Source: Theocolax elegans (Eukaryota; Arthropoda; Insecta; Hymenoptera; Cerocephalidae). Taken from it: 64,000 nucleotides of DNA. The position numbers and the translations under genes are program-made. The notes below the pieces were generated by a model that did no database searches, was not told the DNA's origin, and saw nothing but the letters and a program-made list of their open reading frames with translations. Of the stretch, positions 62,895-64,000 are shown one piece after another. The stretch spans positions 25,452,965 through 25,516,964 of the forward strand of contig CM047431.1 of NCBI GenBank assembly GCA_026168455.1. Direction: 5' to 3'. How positions within the stretch are numbered: position 1 is the stretch's first letter; each line of letters starts with the position of its first letter.

Positions 62895-63230
62895 AATTTA
62901 AAATTTTGCGCTGTGGTGGGAGGGGGGATGTGCACGTGATCAATTTAATTGGGATTGATCGCACGGGTGTGAAATTTTCTTCTTATATCGCATCGCGAAA
63001 TATTTTGAACATTTTTTTCAGTATTAATCGTCTGTAATATGAACTGATTTGAGTATTTTAAATTTTCAGACTGCCTTTTACTAAATATGTGTGATAATTT
63101 ACTGTTTTGTAATGTTCTTAATTTATTTATTTATTGTAATTTTAACTTCTTTGTGTCGTTTATTGACACAACAATGGGGAAAGGTATGTTATTCATAACC
63201 TCAATTTCAGTGCAGATTATGCTTTTTTTT
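62895..63230 (-). repeat. Penelope-associated dispersed module, copy 3
   Basis: In reverse orientation this carries the landmarks of 43840-44218: TTTTGCGCTGTGGTGGG, AATCGTCTGTAATATGAACT, CAGACTGCCTTTTACTAAAT and AAGGTATGTTATTCATAACC then TCAATTTCAGTGCAG. It extends further than copy 2 and includes the AAATTGAGGTTAT segment seen next to the Penelope termini. Confidence 0.65.
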
Positions 63231-63526
63231 ATGTTTTTTCTCAATTTTGACTCAAGCTTATCCTATTAAGATTCGGTTATTGGGTAGATCAATATTCGAT
63301 CTGTAGATAATCCCAAGTTGGTTTGTTATACATTTTGATAAATGAAATAATTAATTATCTTAAATTATAATTATGAATGATTAACAATCATTTATATAGA
63401 TAAAAAGTGTACAATAATGTGTGATTTAGTACAATACAATCATAATTCAGTTGAAGTCCCACAATATTTATATCGAAATAATAATATATATCTGAAATCT
63501 GTAAAAAATTGATTAGATTGATTGTC
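63231..63526. other. AT-rich spacer, no feature seen
   Basis: AT-rich sequence without recognised gene or repeat, ending GATTAGATTGAT where the next repeat begins. Confidence 0.4.
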
Positions 63527-63706
63527 GCATTCCCGAAAAGTACCTAGCAGACACATACAATAAGAATCGAATATATGGATGCTCGCACACATCCTCGTTC
63601 GTCGACATATACGATAAGAATATCTTATATATATATATATATATATACACGAAATAATATTATACATCAAATATTATTTATTTAATTGCAACGACGTCTC
63701 GTCGCA
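63527..63706 (+). repeat. Short dispersed repeat, copy 2 (first copy at 38484)
   Basis: Starts TGTCGCATTCCCGAAAAGTA, contains TGGATGCTCGCACACATCCT and a (TA)n tract, and ends TTGCAACGACGTCTCGTCGC. The match to 38484-38712 lacks about 45 internal bases. It abuts piggyBac-like coding sequence. Confidence 0.65.
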
Positions 63707-63710
63707 ACTA

Positions 63711-63925
63711 ATGATAGCATTTCTCGTCTTGTTAGCCCTCTTACTCGATTAGTTGGTCGTCATTTTCCAAGGTTTGCTACAAGTCGAAGGTGTCACTTGT
63801 GTGCTTCACGTAAAATTACTAGTTGAATAAAATGTATGTGCTCTAATTGTGATATTCCTTTATGCGTAGCTCCATGTTTTGAAGAATATCACACAAAAGA
63901 GACATTATCATCAAGTCAAATATTT
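63711..63925 (+). pseudogene. piggyBac-like transposase, C-terminal zinc-binding end
   Basis: Plus-strand frame: LVGRHFPRFATSRRCHLCAS, RKITS then a stop, then KCMCSNCDIPLCVAPCFEEY and HTKETL. The spacing RHFP...RCxxC...CxxCxxPLCxxPCFxxYHT is the cysteine-rich domain that ends piggyBac-family transposases. The DDE catalytic domain is absent because the 63527-63706 repeat replaces the upstream part. One in-frame stop. Relic. Confidence 0.85.
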
Positions 63926-63930
63926 AGAGG

Positions 63931-64000
63931 TGAAAGGCAAGGGGACTCACGGAAATAAAGCACCCCGACGTGAGAGGCAAGGGGACTCACGGAAACAAAG
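63931..64000. repeat. 40-bp tandem repeat running off the window
   Basis: TGAAAGGCAAGGGGACTCAC at 63931 and TGAGAGGCAAGGGGACTCAC at 63971 give a 40-base period, with GGAAA(T/C)AAAG following each. Only 1.75 units are visible; the array may continue. Confidence 0.7.

Overview
This is a repeat-dominated stretch of an animal nuclear genome, most likely an insect and plausibly a hymenopteran. The grounds are the AT-rich background, R1-clade and CR1-like LINEs, several Gypsy families, Penelope-like elements, a 5S-rRNA-derived SINE, piggyBac, Helitron and Polinton remnants, and two spliced exons of dynactin subunit 2. The species call is inference. No tRNA gene, intact rRNA gene, operon or CRISPR array was seen. 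Most coding capacity belongs to broken transposable elements.

Layout. 1-2320: 5' end of a minus-strand Gypsy element (G1: leader plus LTR), facing a decayed CR1-like LINE (2321-4972). 5.1-6.2 kb: two tandem-repeat arrays. 7.5-7.9 kb: a Penelope/retrozyme-type unit with a hammerhead-like core. 8.3-9.3 kb: an LTR-like remnant. 12.2-17.5 kb: a decayed minus-strand Gypsy (G3). 18.0-18.3 kb: a Helitron-type helicase fragment. 19.2-19.7 kb: two minus-strand dynactin-2 exons next to more hammerhead-bearing repeats and a palindrome. 21.5-22.2 kb: CT-rich satellites. 22.4-23.0 kb: an unrecognised minus-strand exon cut off by an LTR.

23.0-37.4 kb: a second, plus-strand Gypsy of the G1 family (G2) with LTR, primer-binding site, gag, protease, RT, RNase H, integrase, and a third ORF behind a splice-acceptor-like site. 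That third ORF is split by a 4.6-kb minus-strand CR1-like LINE with long open frames. 37.7-38.7 kb: another LTR and a short repeat. 39.1-46.6 kb: a minus-strand Polinton/adintovirus-like remnant (core-like protein, packaging ATPase, protein-primed DNA polymerase) interrupted by an R1-clade LINE (40.3-42.9 kb) and by a Penelope-like element (43.5-45.9 kb) with its target duplication. 46.6-48.1 kb: a 1.6-kb foldback element.

48.1-64 kb: a short R1 fragment, tandem repeats, a Helitron-like terminus, a 0.9-kb direct duplication, large microsatellites, the 5' part and gag of a further Gypsy (G4), inverted Penelope repeats, a 5S-derived SINE with a 16-bp target duplication, a 60-bp minisatellite, and the C-terminal zinc-binding part of a piggyBac-like transposase.

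The features record a nesting history rather than a pathway: G2 landed beside a host exon, the CR1-like LINE landed in G2, and Penelope landed in the Polinton polymerase. The most interesting signal is a set of hammerhead-ribozyme-like cores carried by two kinds of Penelope/retrozyme repeats. Two of these repeats sit in partial head-to-tail tandems of about 390 bp, and one stem shows a compensatory base-pair change between copies.
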